Of a stretch of DNA of 64,000 nucleotides, positions 12,401-24,932 are shown in pieces. Source of the DNA: Anagrus nilaparvatae. Its lineage: Eukaryota; Arthropoda; Insecta; Hymenoptera; Mymaridae. The stretch's first letter is position 1. Every line of letters begins with the position of its first letter. Under the pieces are notes generated by a model. It did not search any database. It was not told the DNA's origin and saw only the letters and a program-made list of their open reading frames with translations. The translations under genes and the position numbers were made by a program. The stretch covers positions 23,128,501 to 23,192,500 of the forward strand of contig JAKSXM010000007.1 in the NCBI GenBank assembly GCA_022575985.1, given 5' to 3'.

Positions 12401-13083
12401 ATTTGTCATAAAATAATTATACGTAAATTTAAATTTATTGAAATTTTATGTTTATCATCATTACTCACATAATACCCTGACTATTTTTTTTAATTAACTT
12501 GCGTCTATTATGAGGATTTATTAATTTGGGATAAAGGGAGATTTTTGTTAAAAAGTGTTAAAAATTAGGGTTCAGAGATATGACGGAGTAATCCTCTGCA
12601 TACAAAGTTCGTGCAGATTTTAAACTGTTTTGATTATTGATTATCCCCTGGCAGTACCTTAATGGGTTGAAATTTTTTTCTCTTTTGAAATAGCACCACT
12701 CATTTCGTAAAAAGATCTTTTTCATGCTCATGCATTTTATTAATATTACACAACTTTTCTAAAAAAATTCTTTTTGAAATTTGCTCTTTTCATAGGATTA
12801 CTTTTTAAGAATTATAACCTACCTCAAATAGCTCAAACCCACTATTGAAAACAAATATTTTACCACGTCTTTCGACCCAGGTTATTTCCTTCAGATTTCA
12901 TCATAAAAATTTTTAATTTATCTGCACAATAATTTTATAACTGTATTTCAAAGTTTCTAAAATTATTCAACCATGAGACTTACGAATATTTTTAGTCTGC
13001 AAAACTGCAGAATTTTTTTTTTGCAAATACATAATCAAATTAACGCAGCCGACGGATATGGAAAATGTTAACTCTCTTCAAAT
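9451..13083. other. Long AT-rich intergenic DNA with weak promoter-like patch
   Basis: No gene was found. At about 10665-10800 an inverted pair GAGTGTCGCGAA / TTCGTGACACTC flanks a TATA-like TATATATAAAAAA. This could be a promoter or just a foldback; nothing downstream looks coding. The remainder is low-complexity. Confidence 0.4.
12191..12219. repeat. (AAT)n microsatellite
   Basis: About nine uninterrupted AAT/TAA units in non-coding DNA. Confidence 0.95.
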
Positions 13084-13299
13084 TGTTCTAAGTTACTAAG
13101 CCCAAATTATTTTATGTCCCAAAATCAAAATTATTCTAAGCCCATTTAATACCCCTTCCCCATCCCTAAAAACGTCAAGTTTTTCTATTAGATAGATACC
13201 CTCTATTTTGATAGATAGATAGTTACTCTCTCTATTTGATAGATTAGGTAGGTGCCTTCTATTTTGGAATACCTACCCCTGTGAACATGTTCCATTTTA
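13084..13299 (-). mobile_element. Family A fragment, minus orientation
   Basis: The right edge GTGAACATGTTCCATTTTA is the family A start read in reverse. Leftward come a C-rich segment (CCCCTTCCCCATCCC) and TTCTAAGCCCA-type units that match other copies. The terminal hairpin and ACCGGTT end are missing on the left, and GATA-rich short repeats fill 13190-13260. Confidence 0.55.
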
Positions 13300-13401
13300 T
13301 CTAGTGAACAATTTTGGTTTTATGATAACAAGCCTACAAAACATGAAATTTGGTGATACTAACAAGGGAAGTGCACGAGTTTAATCCGCCCGATCTTGAT
13401 T

Positions 13402-14082
13402 CCCTATATATATATATAATTTAATCTCATAGGCCTTCTGAGTCTACAATAGTGAGCCTCAATGTTAATAAATGGGGTTTTCACAGAGTTATTTTTTCGT
13501 ATAATTCGGTCACCTTAAGATTCAATAAAAAAACTTCTGTTTCCTCTTATTTTTTATGAGTAAGTGTCTACTTTCAAAAGTCGTAAACCTAATTTTTTTA
13601 ACACTAATTCTCTCACTGCGACATGTCCGATAAAACGAATGAACATTTTTGGCTAAAACTTATATATAGTTTATTGGGTATCTGAGTAAGACAATTAGTG
13701 ATAAAAAAATTCGGTTTACGAAGTTTGAAAAATGAGAACAACTAGAAGTTTTTTGATTGACTTGCAAGGTGAAAGTGTTATACGAAATTTTACCAAAAAT
13801 ATCTATTTGTACAACAAGGGAAAAAAAGACGGATTTGGCTTTCAATGCAGTTGTATGCGCGAGTGAGCGTAGCGAACGAGTGCAGACAGCATTGAAAGTA
13901 AAATTTCCTACATTTTTTCCCGTGTTCAACACATAGTTTTTCATTAAAAGCGAAAAAAAGATCGCCCGAAAGTAAGAAAGTAGATCTTTTTTGCAGCGTA
14001 TAATGAAAACTCCTTTTTTAACATTCAGGCTCACTGTTCAAGGCTCAGAAGGCGTATAAGTTCAAACTATATATATGGAAAG
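13402..14082. repeat. Family B foldback, both arms, with nested insertion
   Basis: The left arm (about 13402-13660) and right arm (about 13665-14082) are reverse complements. Paired landmarks are GGCCTTCTGAG with CTCAGAAGGC, AGTGAGCCT with AGGCTCACT, and TCGTAAACCTAATTTTTTTA with TAAAAAAATTCGGTTTACGA. The right arm is longer because it carries an extra block at about 13801-13944. Two short minus-strand open frames through it are products of the repeat. Confidence 0.75.
13801..13944. repeat. Nested small foldback with GAGCGTAGCGAACGAG core
   Basis: The ends CTATTTGTACAACAAGGGAA and TTCCCGTGTTCAACACATAG are inverted copies, as are the inner CTTTCAATGC / GCATTGAAAG. The centre is the GC-richer GCGAGTGAGCGTAGCGAACG motif. 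The block is absent from the left arm of the surrounding foldback, so it looks like a later insertion. Confidence 0.6.
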
Positions 14083-16982
14083 TATTTTTTCAACAGAAGA
14101 TCATTCAGTTTCAACTGGTATTTTCCCCTTGTATAAGTAGATTTGAAAAAAGTAAAAAATTCTGAATTTTTAATAATTCTTAATTTGTTATCAACATTTT
14201 CAAAAGTTGCTGATAATAATATCTTTATCTAAAAATAATGAATTGAATTACATAAGGACTGTAAACTTATTACATAATAAATGGAAATGACCGATTTCAA
14301 GAACTACTTAAAATAATACGTATACCTTTGTACATGAAGTGCAAAAATGAAAAAAAAAAAAAAAAAACTTTAAGATAAAAATAACTTAGAAAAGAAATTT
14401 TTTTTTAGCTATTATATTTCAGAAGAAAAAAGATGAAATACTGAATAATAGAATAAAAAAAAGAAGAACCCAATCGAAAGAATTAAGGAGGGGCCTTGCT
14501 GATCCAATTATGAACGGTATTGTATTGCAAAAAAAAAAAGGAAACTGCGAAAAGCTCCTTATCTTACTGTATAAAGTTCATTTTACATTACCTTCTTTTT
14601 TTTATAGATATTTTTTTTTTCTATTATATTTGTAATGCTGTTCTCTTAAAGTAGGTATATCTTTTATTTTATAAAAAAAAATCTTATACACATAGAAAAA
14701 CTATAACTTAGCTGTTATTCTGATTTGAGCTTATTTTTTTTTTTTTATTATTATCCATCTTATTATTTTATTGTTTATTTTTTCTTTAGGAAAATTTATT
14801 CTTTCAAATATTTGTTTTTCTGTATTACGTAAGAATATTTTTAATTTTTCTAACCTATATTTGTATAATATATTGTTAGAGTTTTAATGCTTAATTTTTT
14901 TTCTCTTGTTATATTTTAATTTAATTTTTTAGATTTTTTTTTTGTCTTTTTTTTTTAATTAAATTATAATGTAATTTAGAACTTACTGTGTTATAAGAAT
15001 TTTAAGTTTATTTTTTTATTACTTTTTGATATGGGATATTTCACGACAAATTGGAAATTGAAATTTTTTTTTAAGAATGTAAAGAATTATAAGAGACTTA
15101 ATTTATTCAAAATTTAGATTTTTCAAAAATTTGTAAAAACTTTCTAAATAAAATCAGCTGAAATAACAAAAAGCTTAAATCAGTGAAATTTTATATTATT
15201 TAAGTACTTTTCAGTGCTTTTGTTATTATGAAACTTTGTCGAAAATTCCCAAAATTTATTGTATTCGTATTTTGGATTCAAAGCCTCAAATCTTCATTGA
15301 ATTCAACTAGTTTGGCAGCTTATGATTTTTCCACGATGCTACTTTTTTAAATTTTTAGTACAGTTGAATATATAATAAAATTGATGCAAGATAAAAAACT
15401 ATAATCGACATGAAAAATTCCATATACGCACTTTCGTATTTAAATAACAATTTTCTACACCAGTTTCCATGATCATAATAATTCTATATATATTTTTTCA
15501 ACTTAATTTCTAAAATAAACGATCGTCGTTGCATTTACTTTTAGCAGATATTTTTATTGGCAAAAATATTAAGAGTTTATTTAACGGCCATTAATATTTA
15601 CTTTAAAAAAAATAGACAGTTATATATATATCGAGGATTGAAATGTTCCATTTTAATATAATGATAATAAAATAATAAAAATATTACTAGTTTTATCTTG
15701 GAATTTCAATTTTGTTAAATAAAATAGAACTCTTATTTTTTCCCGGACCAAAAATCAACAATAATATTTCTGTAGAATTAAGCTTGCAGAAAAAATGCAT
15801 TTATTAAATATTTATTTAATTCATGATATTAATGATAAGATAACTAAATTTTTTATTATATTTTTTAATTCATTTCTCATATTATTTGATTATCAAATAA
15901 AAAAAATTATAATTTATTTACAGTTAAAAAAAGTTCAATAAAAATAAAGTTTTTTTTTGTCCAATATTTTTTTTAATATATAATTTAATAATGTGTATAA
16001 ATAAATGTCAAAAATATTTTATATAGAATATGGCAAGGTGCCAAAATATGGACTAAGGAAACCATATTTTTTAAACAAATGTGTATCCTAATTATGATAT
16101 AAAATGCAAATATCTACAACAACAACCTTATTTTTTAGTTTTTTAAATAATTTAGCTTATTCTAAAAAATAACTAAAGACTATAAAACAAGGAATATTTC
16201 TTAAATTAATTTTATTTAAATTATACTGTGCTGTTATTACAATTATTTAAATTAAACAAAATAATTTACAAGGTATCTTCAATAAATAAAGCATAATTTT
16301 ACAGCATAATAAAATTTTATTTTATTTAAATAAGGAGAAATTCTTTAAGTAAATTATTTATTTAATTTTGAGCATTTTCCTAATTGAATAAATAATTTTT
16401 GCAATTAAAGAGATAATAAGTAAATTGACATTTTTATATTTAATTAAACCTAAAAATAATGAATATTCAAATTCATAATACATTATCTCAGACTATATTT
16501 TATAAAAATTTACTTACCAAAAATGGTGAAAATATTATATTCCAAAATTTTAGCTTATAATACTATTTTTATAAAAAACCATTTTTTAATTAAATAATGG
16601 ACTCATTGAAATAAAATCTATTTTATATAATTATTAGCAGAAAGATTTTTTACTAGGTTTTTGTTGACATTTAGTGCATTTACATATAGCAATTGGTAAT
16701 CAAAAAATTATCAAGATCATTTTTCACTTCCATATGTACATAAACATTAGGCTATAACCATTAAAAAAAATTTAATTACAAAGGTAAGAAAATATGGAAC
16801 TGAATATTTTTGCACAATGTAAATTTATGAATCTTTTTTAAAAAAAAATTAAACCTTTCTTATTAATTTATAGCCTAATTTATATGCACTGAAAAAAAAT
16901 CAAGTAACATTTTTCCATTTGCCGAAAGCGGACTTTTTGTTTGCCGCTACAGAATTCCGTTTGTAGTTAAAGAAAATTTTTT
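14083..16982. other. AT-rich intergenic DNA
   Basis: Nothing beyond homopolymer and AT dinucleotide runs. No open frame resembles a protein family. Confidence 0.5.
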
Positions 16983-17027
16983 CTCGCTGAAACGATTGAA
17001 AATGATCTGAAACGTAAAGAAAAATTT

Positions 17028-17486
17028 ATAACCGGTTTGTGTAACTACACAACCAACGAGCGTGGAACATGTTCACTTATAAGACTGATAATAAATTATC
17101 TACTGTGTTCATAATATCAATATTTATATCCAAATATTTATATTTAAATTTTTATTTTAAAAATCATGCTTAAACATCAAAGTGAACAAAATTAATTAAA
17201 TTTTCAAATTATTATAGTTGTTTAAATAATATGAATTTATTTTTTATTCATTTTTACAATAAATTCTTTGATAATTCTGCAACAATAGTCCCTAGGTACT
17301 TCTGCACCAAAGGTCTTTAGGGACTTCTGCACCAATGCTCCCTAGCTGCTTTTGCACCAATGCTCTCTAGGTACTTTTGCACCAAAAGTTCCTAAATTGA
17401 AAATATTCTAAGTCGATTTCAACCCCCCACCCTTCCGAGCCAGACTATTTCAAATACCTCCTCCAATGAACATGCTCCATGTTAAA
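17028..17486 (-). mobile_element. Family A element, full length, minus orientation
   Basis: The left edge reads ATAACCGGTTTGTGTAACTA CACAACC and then GAGCGTGGAACATGTTCACT; the right edge is GAACATGCTCCATGTTAAAA. These are the reverse complements of the ends at 32065-32693. Inside are four or so ~25-bp units with the core 'GCACCAA(t/a)G(c/t)TC' at about 17288-17395, followed by a C-rich segment (AACCCCCCACCC). Non-coding. Confidence 0.8.
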
Positions 17487-17942
17487 AAGAAAAAAGAATA
17501 TAGGTTTTAAGACATTTTCAATCGTTAAAATACAAGAAAAATAATTCCACTAGCCGCTACCAGAATATTTCAGTGTTTACTTGTTTTCAAAAATCTAACA
17601 ATTAGCACTCCCATTGCACATTACAAATCTACATGGTGAAAGAAATCGTTTTTAGTTACATAAGATTCTGTGAATTTATTATTTAATTTAAACTATGGAA
17701 CCCATGTAATTATTTTGCAATTAAACTTACTTCTATGCCGTAACCCATTTTTCGAAATTTGTAATAGTATTTTAATTTTAAGTAGAACCCAGGCTAATAT
17801 ACTACTAAAATTTTATTAAATTCTTATCACATAAACATAAATAAATTACTTATTTAAAAATCATTTACTTTTCAAACAAAATTTAGTTTAATCAAGTCAT
17901 TAAATAGATAATGTTAATTTAATTTAGTTTCCTTGTTGTAAA
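17487..17942. other. Upstream region of the GMC oxidoreductase gene
   Basis: About 450 bp of AT-rich sequence separates the family A element from the GMC start codon. No clear TATA box or initiator stands out from the AT background. Confidence 0.4.
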
Positions 17943-19940
17943 ATGCACGTAAAATATTTTTTTATAACAATAACAATTTTATTATTTATAATACCAAATT
18001 CACTATCACTTTACTTTAATTTGTATGATTTATTAAATAATTTGTTTTTAAGTTTTCAAAATTTATTATTAGCACCAATAGGAATTCAAAAGTTTATTTT
18101 AGAAAGTGCGATATTTGATAATGAAGAATTAAAAGACCAAAAAATTAATAATTATGACGAATATGATTTTATTGTCATTGGTGCTGGTAGTGCTGGTTCT
18201 GTTATTGCGTCAAGATTAACTGAAAATCCTGGTACTTCTGTTTTGTTAATTGAAGCTGGTGATAATGAAAAACTTCTTTATGATGTACCATTTGCTGCTT
18301 TGTACTTACAAGGATTGCCAATTAATTGGTATGATAAAACAGAACCATCAAATGACTACTGCAATGCTTACGAAAATAATCAATGCACCTGGGCACATGG
18401 AAAAGTTTTAGGTGGCTCAAGTACTATTAATTTTCAACTTTACACCAGAGGTAATCCGTCTGATTATGACAATTGGGCTAGATTAGGTAATTTTGGTTGG
18501 AGTTACAAAGATGTGTTAAAATATTTCATAAAACTTGAAAATAATACAATTGATAATTTACCAAAAACGGTACCAGGATTACGTGGACATGAGGGACCAA
18601 TAAGAGTATCGTATTCACCATACCGCACATCAGTAGGAAATGCATTTTTAGAAGCTGCTTATGAAATGGGCTATGAAAATGTTGATTATAATACGTATAA
18701 ACAAATATCATTTTCCAATTAGCAAACGAATTCTTTTAATGCTGAAAGATGGACCGCGAATCGTGGTTATTTACATCCAATTAGTTCTAGAAAAAATTTA
18801 CATTTGTCAAAAAATAGTTATGTTGATAAAATTTTGATTAATCATCAAACAAAATCAGCTTATGGTGTTTTATTTGCAAAAGGATTAAAGCAATACGTAG
18901 CTAGAGCAAGAAAAGAAGTAATACTTTGTGCTGGTGCTATTAATTCACCTCATCTTTTAATGTTATCTGGAATTGGACCAGCTAGACACTTATATGAAAA
19001 TGGTATAAACATAATTAAAGATGCTCCGGGAGTAGGTGAAAACTTAAAGGATCATCTTGGCGTCAATGGGCTTATATTTTTTGTCAATGCTACGGATAGT
19101 ATGAATACACCATTTTTGTTAAGACCATGGGATCAAAATATTCACTGTTATCTTAAACAAAGAAATGGCATCCTTTCTTCTCAATTAACAGAAGCTGTAG
19201 GTTTTATTAACGTAGATAATTTATTGGACCGAGAAGGTGTACCTAATGTTGAAATTCTTTCTGTCTCAAATTCATTTTTTAATGATCCATTCGTATATAA
19301 AATTTTTGGAATAAAAGAAAAAGTTGCAAATATGTATAAAAAATATCTTTTATCGCCAGCTTTTCAAATATTTCCTATATTATTGGCACCAGAGAGTCGG
19401 GGTAAAATACTTTTAAAAAGTAATAATCCAAAAATTCGTCCAAGAATTATTCCTAACTATTATAGTTCAAAAAATGATGTTAAGAGAATGATTAAAGGAA
19501 TAAGATTTGCAATGAAATTGGCCCTCGAATCTCAAGCCTATAAGAAATTAAACGTAACAATGTTCAGACAACCAATTTATGGATGTGAAGGTTACATTTA
19601 TGATTCAGATAAATATTGGGAATGTCATTTACGATCTTTTCCATTTACATATTGGCATTACGTTGGGACAGCTAAAATGGGACCAAGTTCTGATCCTATG
19701 GCAGTCGTAGATCCAAGATTAAAAGTATATCTTGATTTTTATATATTTAAGTACAATAAATTAACTTTTTCTAAACGTTAATAATTGTTTTAGGTCTATG
19801 GCATTAAAAATTTAAGAGTTGCTGATACTTCAATATATCCAGATATAATAAGAGGTCACACGAATGTACCAACAATGATGATTGGTGAAAAAGCAGCTGA
19901 CATGATCAAAGAAGATTGGAATTTAAATTATTACAATTAA
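17943..19940 (+). CDS. GMC oxidoreductase (glucose dehydrogenase-like), in-frame TAG
   Basis: Predicted secreted FAD-dependent GMC-family oxidoreductase, join 17943-19724 and 19794-19940, about 642 codons, normal for insect members. The N-terminus has a hydrophobic signal-like segment (about residues 4-24). The FAD-binding motif GAGSAGS lies near residue 80, HGKVLGGSS near 151-159, and the signature [17 protein letters not shown] near 335. The catalytic block [11 protein letters not shown] is near 570, and [17 protein letters not shown] is in the last exon. The intron 19725-19793 (69 bp) starts GT and ends TTTTAG, and joining gives [22 protein letters not shown] lies at 20025-20030. The frame is intact apart from TAG at 18720-18722 (codon 260), where relatives have a sense codon. 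It could be a young pseudogene, a sequencing error, or a read-through stop. Substrate cannot be predicted from the sequence. Confidence 0.85.
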
Positions 19941-21837
19941 ATTTTAAAATTTTATTAACTAAATGATTATGTACATATATTTATGGTTATTGGAAACATG
20001 GAAGTTAATATTTAATAACCAACTAATAAATCTTGTTAATTTAATCTATTAGTTTATTTTTATTTATTTGGTAACTAAAAAAAAAACTAATCTAGTAAAC
20101 GTTTAAAAATTAATTTGAGTGTAATTTTATTTTACGAGTTAACCATGAACATAAAAAGAGAAAATTTATTTTATGCAAGATTTTTAAAGCCATCTTAATC
20201 TTTTTTTTTTAAACATATGGTCACTTGTTCCAAGACGTAAAAGTCTTTTTTCAGACGATCAAATGTACAACTGCTATAAAGTAGATATAGTCTAGTTTAA
20301 ACCAAAAGTTGTAGTAAAGAGATATAAAATAAAAAGCTCAAGGGAATACACATACACATGCACATGCACATTGATAAGTATATGAGAAGAATTGATGAAC
20401 CATTGGGTTAAAACCTATGGTTTGAGCAAAAGCCAAATAGTTTCTGATATATCATGCTTTACGTATTATTAAATCATTCAATATATATATATATATAGTT
20501 GGTAATTCAGTTTCCTGCAACGTGACTTGCTCCCTCAGTTACGTGTTTTGTGTCGATTATTAAACGATAACAAGCTCTAAGGGATAGTTTTATATATAAA
20601 GACAACTACCGCAAAAGGGTCTTATCGAATTTTAGTATTCTCTTTTATTTGAAATAAGAATCCTGTTCATCATGCAGCTTTATGGGGATAAAAGCTCAAG
20701 AACTTATAATTTCCTCTCTTCTTTACGAAAACTGAGACTCTTGCAGAGATAGAAAGTTTAAGAAGAAAAAAGTAAAGTTTGTAAATTTTGTAAGGACCAA
20801 TAAAGCCTATGTATAGAACCATGTGTTCAAAATTTCTAAAACGTGGAAGAAGAGATCCGTTTCAGGTTTCCTGAAGCAATATAGTTGAGTTAACGCTCTA
20901 GTGAATCGATTCCCGTGAGTAAACATATTGTGCACGAATAACTTTATATATAACGTAAATTAAATCATATAAAATAATAAAGTTTTGTAAATTAAATCCG
21001 TTACAAAATTGACTAATGCTTTTCTAACTATCTATTTATTATCAAAATGCATAAATGTCATCTTCTAGCGTAAATATATTTGAAAATAGAGAAATGATTA
21101 ATTTAACATTGTTATAAGTTAATAAGCCAAAGTTAAAACAAAAGGTTTGAGAGAGAAATTTTGTTTTCATATTGTATCAATGTAAATTTAGATGATCATT
21201 TACTGACCTAACTTGTTAAACTTTCTGTCATTACTAAACTCTTAAAGTTTAAAATATAAACTTTCTGTAAAATATACCATTTGAATAACGATGTTTCATG
21301 TGTTTTAATAATAATAATAATAATTGTAATAACAATAATAATAAAATAAAGTTTTGAATGTATTATTATTTGTTTAGTGTATATAAGTGTACTACACTAT
21401 TACTTATTATAAAGCTCTAAGAAAGTTAAAGTGTTGAGACAAGGAATAAAGTAACGCCTTCAGTCTTCTAATTTATAATGTACTCTCATTATTCATATAA
21501 CTTTTCAGCTATTTTTTAATACAAATTTTATTTTACTTAATTATATATATGATATTTAGTTTTTTAACAAATTCATTTATTCTAACCACGTATAAACTGT
21601 TTGTTCAGTTCTATGAAAAAAAATTTTTAATTTCTTTGTGGCATGTTTACTTTAGGATCTTATGGATCTAATATTGGTGTAAAAAATGTTTCTATGAATG
21701 AGAAAAAATTTACAAATTTCTAAATTTTTTATAAATTATTAAAAATTTTATGGTTTATTTTATTTTGAAAATATGGGCTTAATCGATTTTTAGTAATTAG
21801 ATTCGTCAACAGTAAACTTAAATTTTCAATTAATAAC
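19941..21837. other. 3' flank of the GMC gene; AT-rich intergenic DNA
   Basis: It contains AATAAA at 20025-20030, a plausible GMC polyadenylation signal, an (AT)n tract near 20480, and an interrupted (AAT)n near 21308-21345. A slightly GC-richer patch at 20515-20920 has no recognisable coding potential. Confidence 0.5.
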
Positions 21838-22943
21838 GGAAGTGTCAACTGTTTGGGAAGCTGATTTGCTTCAAACTTTCAGGATTGATTTTAGTAGTTT
21901 CAAAAACATTCCCCAAATCCCAATTCCCTTAATTCTTCAAACTTAAGTATCGGGGCCTTCTAGCCTCAACAAATCCAAGGATCCATACTTTAAGATTGGG
22001 GTTTTTAGGTTAATTTCTAAAAACATCGCAACCTTTTAATTTAATCAAACACCTTCCTATTTTTTTTTCTAAGGAATTTTTTTTTCTGACTTGAGTATAA
22101 TATTAATTTGGTAATTAAGTGAATTGAGGGGTATTAGAGTTCAGCGATTTTTTTTTTATGAATTATAGAAAAAGGACGTAATAACAAAGTTGCGCCAACA
22201 AAAGTTTGGTTGAAATCTTTTCAGCAAACAAATAATAAGGTTTCAAAATAAGGGGCGGATTTTTGGTGTCCTTTTTGGCTAATAATTAAAAATTCTAACT
22301 ATGCTTAACATTTTTTTACGTCTTATTTAAACATTATTATTGAACTCAATCTAATCAAAGCTTTTAAAATCCCTAAATTAAAAAATTACTGAAACTCTTT
22401 TTTTGCTTTTTTCTAACATGATCAGCTTCGCTCTACTCGTCTTTGACGGTATCTAGTATTTTTGAAAAGATTCAAATTGAGACTTTAAATTATTATACTT
22501 CAAAAAAGAGTAATAAAAAAGAGATGAGTAAAAAATTTTCCCACACTTGAAGATTTTAGAAAATTTTTGAGACCGGTAAAAACTGTTCCCATCAAAAGTA
22601 GTAATTTTTGCAGCAATTTAGAAAATTCGTCGTTTTGGGCCAAAAATGGAAATTTGGTTTATTTACTAACAGAGAGAGATTTAATTATATAAATGCGCAA
22701 TTTACGGACGTCGAAATATGACTTTTAGACGAAAAAACTTTGACCATTCGGAAGGTGTTTGGTTAAGTTACAAGGTAATCTAATGATAACAATAATATCA
22801 CAATACAAACGTCTTTATTTAGAAATTAGCCTAAAAAGCCCTATCTTAAAGCATGGCCCAAGAGGTCCATTCAGATGAACTGAGGATATTCTTATCCTGA
22901 AATTTAGAACCAAACTAGCTTCTCAAACAGTTGACACTCCCCT
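21838..22943. repeat. Family B foldback, ~1.1 kb
   Basis: The ends are inverted: GGAAGTGTCAACTGTTTGGG at 21838 against CTCAAACAGTTGACACTCC near 22922-22940. The pairing continues inward over ~47 bp and in patches beyond, such as 'GGGGTTTTTAGGTTAATTTC' against 'GAAATTAGCCTAAAAAGCCC'. 'AACCTT...TCAAACACCTTCC' and its mirror 'GGAAGGTGTTTGG' relate it to the 41.9-kb element. Confidence 0.7.
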
Positions 22944-24932
22944 TGTAACTTGTACTTAATATAAGAATATAAACGAATAAATCGAATACAAGTAATTTAA
23001 AATTTTATAATAAAAAAATTGAATTTCTTTTATTGAATTTTATGTTATTTAAATTAATATTTTGTAGCCACTGTTTTCGTTATGTACTCCAAATCCCAAT
23101 GTTATTTTATAAAATTAAAAAAAAATTTTTATTTTATTTATCTTTTATACTGTAACTTTTAGATTTATTGTGTTTGTAGATATTAAAAAAAGCTATTTCC
23201 TTTCGGATCACTGATTATTAAAAATTCTACTACCTATTATTTTTTTTATTGTTAAAAAATAATCAATCTTTTTATTATATTTAAGAAAATTTGGTTCTAA
23301 AATTTACTATCATTCTACGGACTCGAGCATTTTAATCAGACTTGAGCTAGATTAACTTGAAATCTAAAAAATAATTTTTCGTTAATAGAACTTCTTTGAT
23401 TATATTATATTCAACTAATGGCTAAGAAATTACCGGTATATTCATCTGAAACTGTGATAAGAAAATAAAATAAAATAAAATCTGAGAACCTTCTAAACAG
23501 TAAACAGCTTTTAAAAAAACGCAAAAGTTTTGAAATCAATTAATTGGCGCCCTGGTTGTGGATAATGTTTTCAAGAAAATAAAATCTATAAAAATGAACA
23601 AAGAATATGCAAAAATTATTTAACCATGAACACCCAATTTTCATAAATATCGATTCTTCAAAAAACATTCAGACCTTTTTTTTAACTAAAAATATTAAGC
23701 AATTCTTATTTTTATCAGAATCAAAGCACAGTCATCTTCGAATCTCCAAGCATAGTTACCTTACTTCAAAAAGCTCTTAAAGTATTTTAAATATTTTTAA
23801 AGTATCATTCTAGAAGTTCAGAATATTCAACATTTCAGGTACCTGCACGCCATAATCTTAAGTTGAAAAATTAATTTAATTAAATTCTCTTTATGTTTTT
23901 TACATTCGAAAGCTTTTTAATTATCCCTGCATTCTGGCTATTGGAAGTAAAAAGAATCTTTTTTTAATTATAGAATATCAATAAATTTTACTTTTACTAC
24001 AGTATGTATAAATCAAATCGAAAATTTAATATTTAAAATATATACATATTAAAATAAATAGAACTTTTTCCAATTTAAAATATATCAAAAAAAAAAAATA
24101 AAATATTGATAAAAAAAAAATTAAAGATTAAATATTGATTAAAAAATTGATTTTTTTTTTTAAATATAAATTTAAGCAACTCAATATAAGCTTATGTCAA
24201 CAAATAGTTTAGGATTTACAAGATAAACGTGTTTCTATATTCAAATTCTCGATTATTTGCAGATGTCCGAATTGTAGTTAGAGATTTAGTGTGTGTTCAA
24301 AATGACACTTGCATATATATACGACTGCTACTAGAGTGCACTATTATGTAAATTTTTTGGTTTACTATATAAATAATATTAGTAAGACAGAGACTAAAAT
24401 GCATAAACTTTTTTTTTTCTATTAAACTATTCTAGATGTCAAACCTTAAAATGTATGCCGACTGAGCTTTTATATATAAAAAATATTATAACATACATAT
24501 TTACTTTTTATCGAATTTTTTTTTTTCTTTTTTATTCATATATATAATACACCTACATTTTTATAAAATATGATAAAAATACAATACAAATATTTAAATA
24601 TTTCTTGACATATATATTTATAAAGTTATTTAACAAAATATTGATATTTACTTATGATATATACTTATTTTTTAAATTTAAAATTTCATTTAAATAATAA
24701 TTGAAAGTTTTATTTATTTTTTTATTATCATAATAATATTTTTTTCATTTATTATTGACATAAATTAATAATTCATGTGTGCAATATGACCCAGAAAACA
24801 AATAAACTGTTGCTGATTGAAATTTTTTCGGATAATACTTAAAAATACATGTTTTACATTATTATTTATTTATTGTTCTACTTATTACAGATTATTTTAT
24901 ATGATGTTAAGAAATTCTACTTTATAGTTACT
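22944..24932. other. AT-rich intergenic DNA
   Basis: No gene, structured RNA or repeat border could be supported. Confidence 0.5.

Noticed and set aside
13660..14034. 124-codon minus-strand frame
   Set aside because: It lies entirely within a foldback arm and its nested insertion; the mirrored arm does not keep the frame.
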